From: Chitinophagaceae bacterium
GTDB taxonomy: Bacteria > Bacteroidota > Bacteroidia > Chitinophagales > Chitinophagaceae
Direction: 5' to 3'
DNA: 64,000 bases
NCBI GenBank assembly: GCA_016721085.1
Contig: JADKJI010000003.1
Span: 158,577-222,576, forward strand
Position 1 is the stretch's first letter, and every line of letters begins with the position of its first letter. The notes under the pieces are model-generated. The model was not told the DNA's origin and did not search any database. It saw only the letters and a program-made list of their open reading frames with translations. Positions 61,186-64,000 of the stretch are shown here, piece after piece. The position numbers were made by a program, and so were the translations under genes.

Positions 61186-61944
61186 ATGATGGATATTCAA
61201 AATATTACAGCGCTTTCCAACAAACTTGAAGCATTGGGGTTTGACCACTTGGGATATCTGCTATTAAAGAAGATTTCATTCAGGCTACAGAATTTTTGGC
61301 TTGTGTCAAAGGCTAATCATCTGAATAATGATTTGAACTTTCATTTATTTCTTCAAAGGAATAGTGTAACTAATAACTATGAGCTTTTGTATTATGATGC
61401 TATCCTTAAAGTAAGTTCGGAAGCAAATGAACAAGTAATAAATGGTATTGATATAGGCGAGATCAAAACAGCTATGGCGAAGATAGATTGGAAGATTGCT
61501 TTTGATTTAACAATAGGAAAGAACTCATCAGTAAATGAAAAGTCCGATTGGAGGAAAGAAGAGGATGTAGAATTGGTAATCGAAAAATTAGAGATGTTGG
61601 AGAAATCTGAAAATGGTAAATCGATCGCTACAAGTTTGAAGCTGGAATTTTGGGCTGGCCTGCCGTACCAGGATTTGTTTGGCAATATTGCGCCTGTTAA
61701 AAATAAGTATGAAATCTCTCAGCGATTCTATTGTGCAGCAGGGCAGCCTGGTATTTCAGTTGATGAAGCATACCGGTTTTTGCAAAATAGGCTTTTAGAA
61801 AAGCAAATTTCGTTACGGAAAAAACAGCCGGAAAGTCAGGAAGCGGATGATGATGCCGCTAATAGTCAGCCCGGTTTTGGAAGTGGGTTACTACAAAAGA
61901 AGAGAATCGGTGGAAAAAGAAATTCAAAGAAACAACATCAATAA
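61186..61944 (+). CDS. Unrecognised 252-residue protein
   Basis: A soluble, charged protein with a SLKLEFWAGLPYQDLFGN motif near residue 165 and a basic, Gln-rich end (KRIGGKRNSKKQHQ). The tail could bind nucleic acid. No family seen. It follows the terminator by 16 bases and is followed 13 bases later by the small helix-turn-helix gene. Confidence 0.5.
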   Translation: MMDIQNITALSNKLEALGFDHLGYLLLKKISFRLQNFWLVSKANHLNNDLNFHLFLQRNSVTNNYELLYYDAILKVSSEANEQVINGIDIGEIKTAMAKIDWKIAFDLTIGKNSSVNEKSDWRKEEDVELVIEKLEMLEKSENGKSIATSLKLEFWAGLPYQDLFGNIAPVKNKYEISQRFYCAAGQPGISVDEAYRFLQNRLLEKQISLRKKQPESQEADDDAANSQPGFGSGLLQKKRIGGKRNSKKQHQ

Positions 61945-61957
61945 ATGAACTTAAATA

Positions 61958-62245
61958 ATGGAACTTTTTCCACCACTGACAGGATTTTATTTAGCAATCG
62001 AAAATGACACCAGAATTGGCACTGTCCATATCAGTCTCTATATGGCTTTGTTACAGCAATGGAACTTGAATGGCGGATTAAACCCTATAATTATTGCTAG
62101 AGCCGCAATTATGAGAGCTGCAAAAATAAATGCTCGTTATACCTATAACAAATGCATGAATAATCTACAGGAATTTGGCTACATAGTTTACAAACCCTCT
62201 ACTAACCCTTTCAACCACAGCATTGTTTATTTAAAAGAATTGTGA
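61958..62245 (+). CDS. Small winged-helix protein
   Basis: A 95-residue protein whose centre reads as a winged helix (ISLYMALLQQWNLNGGL, AIMRAAKINARYTYNKCMNNLQE, GYIVYKPSTN). This group is frequent upstream of recombinases in Bacteroidetes mobile elements. It probably binds DNA. Confidence 0.65.
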   Translation: MELFPPLTGFYLAIENDTRIGTVHISLYMALLQQWNLNGGLNPIIIARAAIMRAAKINARYTYNKCMNNLQEFGYIVYKPSTNPFNHSIVYLKEL

Positions 62246-62306
62246 AAAATATTCTCTTACACAGAGAATGAATTTGTGAAGTGTGATTATTAAAATGAGG
62301 TGTAAG

Positions 62307-62459
62307 ATGGAAAAGATAAAACCGGAAAAAGCATTAGAGATGCTTAGAAAAAAAGGTGTGGATATTTCATTGGAGCAAGCTGCTCAAGTTCTGGAATTAC
62401 TTCGGAAATTTGCTAATATCATGGTTTCACAATATCTGGAACGTCAAAGAAGGGGATAA
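62307..62459 (+). CDS. 50-residue helical protein before the recombinase
   Basis: A short frame reading MEKIKPEKALEMLRKKG, SLEQAAQVLELLRKFANI and ending ERQRRG. Short helical proteins of this look sit just upstream of integrase or recombinase genes in Bacteroidetes. It lies 61 bases downstream of the winged-helix gene and 36 bases before the recombinase. The role is unknown; a recombination directionality factor is a guess. Confidence 0.6.
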   Translation: MEKIKPEKALEMLRKKGVDISLEQAAQVLELLRKFANIMVSQYLERQRRG

Positions 62460-62495
62460 AGTGAAACATTAGGTAACCCTTACTAAATTTTATCT

Positions 62496-64000
62496 ATGAA
62501 AATAGCAGACTTATATATCCGGGTAAGCACTGATGAACAGGCCGACAAAGGATACTCCCAACGCAGCCAGGAAGAATTTTTACGCAAATATTGCGAAATC
62601 AATGGCATGTCTATTCGAAAAGTAATTTTTGAAGATCATTCTGCCAAAACTTTTAATCGACCAGAATGGAAAAGATATTTGGTAGAACTCCGCAAACATA
62701 AATGCCAGGCGGATTTTGTTCTTTTTCTAAAATGGGATCGTTTCAGTCGTAATGCCGGGGATGCATACCAAATGATTAATATGCTCCGAAAATTAGGTGT
62801 AGAGCCGCAGGCTATCGAACAGCCTTTGGACTTATCTATACCCGAAAATAAAATGATGCTGGCATTTTATTTGGCAGCTCCAGAAGTTGAAAACGACAGG
62901 CGGGCACTGAATGTCATTCATGGAATGCGTCGAGCCAGAAAAGAAGGTCGTTATATGGGCCTAGCCCCAATAGGATATTGCAACAAAATTGACGAGTCTG
63001 GGCGAAAGTATATAGCTCCCAAAGAAATTCAGGCCAACATCTTGCGCTGGGCTTTTAACCAAATAGCTGAAGGTGTATTTAATACAGAGCAAGTCTATAA
63101 AATGGCAAAAGAAAAGGGCTTTTCAGGTACTAAAGGGCTTTTTTGGTTTGCTATCCGCAATCCTGTGTATTGCGGAAAAATATTTATCCCAAAATACAAG
63201 GATGAAGAAAGCTGTTTTGTGAAAGGATCGCATGAGCCTATTATTTCAGAAGCCCTGTACTATCAGGTACAGGATGTATTAGATGGCAGAAAAAGGCATT
63301 ATAGGCTTAAAGTGGTATCTAATGAATCTCTTCCTTTACGTGGTTTTCTTATTTGCCCTTTGTGCAATAAACTACTAACTGGAAGTGCATCCAAGGGGCA
63401 CACAAAGTATTATTCTTATTATCACTGCACTGACGGTTGTTCATGCCGGTATAGAGCCGATAATGTCAACAATATATTTGTTACCGAACTAAAAAAATAT
63501 ATCCCACGTCCGGAAATGATAGATTTATTTAAAATAACCCTTTCTGAAGCCTGGTACGACCAAACCAACCATTTACAAGATGATAGCAAACAATTGCAAT
63601 TACAAATTAAAGAACTGGAAGAAAAGCTTTCCTACATCAGGGAATTACTTTCCTCAAGACAATTAGAGCCCGCTGATTTCAGGGAAATGAAAACTGAATA
63701 CACTACTAAGCTTGAAAAACTACAGGCGAAATTAGGGGCCAGTAATCATGATAAGTTAGACTTTAATGGCCTGTTAACTAAGGGAGTAAATAATCTCTTA
63801 AAACTCGATTATGTTTATGAAACTGGTGATATAGAAAAGAAAAGGGAGGTAATTAGTTCGATGTACCCAGAAAAAATGACTTTTGACGGATTTTCAGTTC
63901 GAACTAATCGCATCAATGAAGTGGCAAGGCTAATATACAGTATGGACGTGGGTTCTAGCGAAAATAAAAACAGGACAAACCAGAATAATTCCAGTTTGTC
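62496..64000 (+). CDS. Large serine recombinase, incomplete at the right edge
   Basis: The open frame runs from the ATG at 62496 to the window end without a stop (about 501 residues shown). The N-terminal resolvase domain has LYIRVSTDEQADKG with catalytic Ser10 and the conserved KWDRFSRN. A recombinase domain follows (GRYMGLAPIGYC), then a zinc ribbon with CPLCNKLL and CTDGCSC, a coiled coil (about 360-400) and the C-terminal tail. Large serine recombinases integrate and excise ICEs at short sites. It is the most direct sign that this segment moves. Confidence 0.85.
   Translation, partial: MKIADLYIRVSTDEQADKGYSQRSQEEFLRKYCEINGMSIRKVIFEDHSAKTFNRPEWKRYLVELRKHKCQADFVLFLKWDRFSRNAGDAYQMINMLRKLGVEPQAIEQPLDLSIPENKMMLAFYLAAPEVENDRRALNVIHGMRRARKEGRYMGLAPIGYCNKIDESGRKYIAPKEIQANILRWAFNQIAEGVFNTEQVYKMAKEKGFSGTKGLFWFAIRNPVYCGKIFIPKYKDEESCFVKGSHEPIISEALYYQVQDVLDGRKRHYRLKVVSNESLPLRGFLICPLCNKLLTGSASKGHTKYYSYYHCTDGCSCRYRADNVNNIFVTELKKYIPRPEMIDLFKITLSEAWYDQTNHLQDDSKQLQLQIKELEEKLSYIRELLSSRQLEPADFREMKTEYTTKLEKLQAKLGASNHDKLDFNGLLTKGVNNLLKLDYVYETGDIEKKREVISSMYPEKMTFDGFSVRTNRINEVARLIYSMDVGSSENKNRTNQNNSSL

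Noticed and set aside
1..64000. CRISPR arrays, tRNA, rRNA and insertion sequences
   Set aside because: No direct repeat-spacer series, cloverleaf, rRNA segment or transposase was recognised on reading either strand.

Overview
The window looks like a mobile, defence-loaded segment of a Bacteroidota chromosome, probably Chitinophagaceae-like. The DNA is AT-rich. It carries a Bacteroidetes-type conjugation operon (TraE-F-G-I-J-K-M-N order), a large serine recombinase running off the right edge, and plasmid/ICE housekeeping genes (RadC, SSB, DUF932). No rRNA, tRNA, CRISPR array or insertion sequence was recognised. The assignment rests on gene families and operon order read by eye; no search was run.

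Layout. (1) 1-18527, minus strand: one tightly packed operon, XRE regulator -> SNF2-type helicase -> giant N6-adenine methylase -> TPR-like protein -> small protein -> ~1350-aa SF1 helicase -> PIN-domain protein -> DUF1257-like -> DUF2997-like -> Ycf46-like AAA ATPase. The first two enzymes resemble class 1 DISARM (DrmD and DrmMI), but no DrmA, DrmB or DrmC is present here and the partners differ. This is the best candidate for an undescribed system. (2) 18427-26235: RadC, a zinc metallopeptidase, an ImmA-like/sigma-like operon, and divergently from it a compact ubiquitin-like operon (tandem multi-ubiquitin protein, cysteine-free E2-like protein, JAB-E1 fusion), then strong hairpins, DUF932 and SSB. 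(3) 26236-36949: cargo and regulation: unknown proteins, an XRE-ImmA regulator with paired palindromic operators, a CoiA-like nuclease, a GNAT enzyme and a hybrid sensor kinase. (4) 36964-48841, minus strand: a second defence-like block: double-HKD PLD nuclease plus partner, WYL regulator, DUF262/GmrSD-like protein, DEDDh exonuclease, BCS1-like AAA, GIY-YIG-like protein, DUF6884 and an EEP nuclease. (5) 49154-62459, plus strand: XRE regulator and the tra operon, including three TraI-type paralogues. (6) 62496-64000: the recombinase.

Sequence quality matters. At least 20 genes or gene segments are interrupted by one-base shifts, mostly one missing A or T in a short homopolymer, with the protein resuming cleanly in the next frame. 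I read these as assembly or sequencing indels rather than decay, and have joined the pieces into single genes, stating each join. Relaxase, coupling protein, TraA/B and TraO-Q are not in the window, so the element must extend beyond it or be split.
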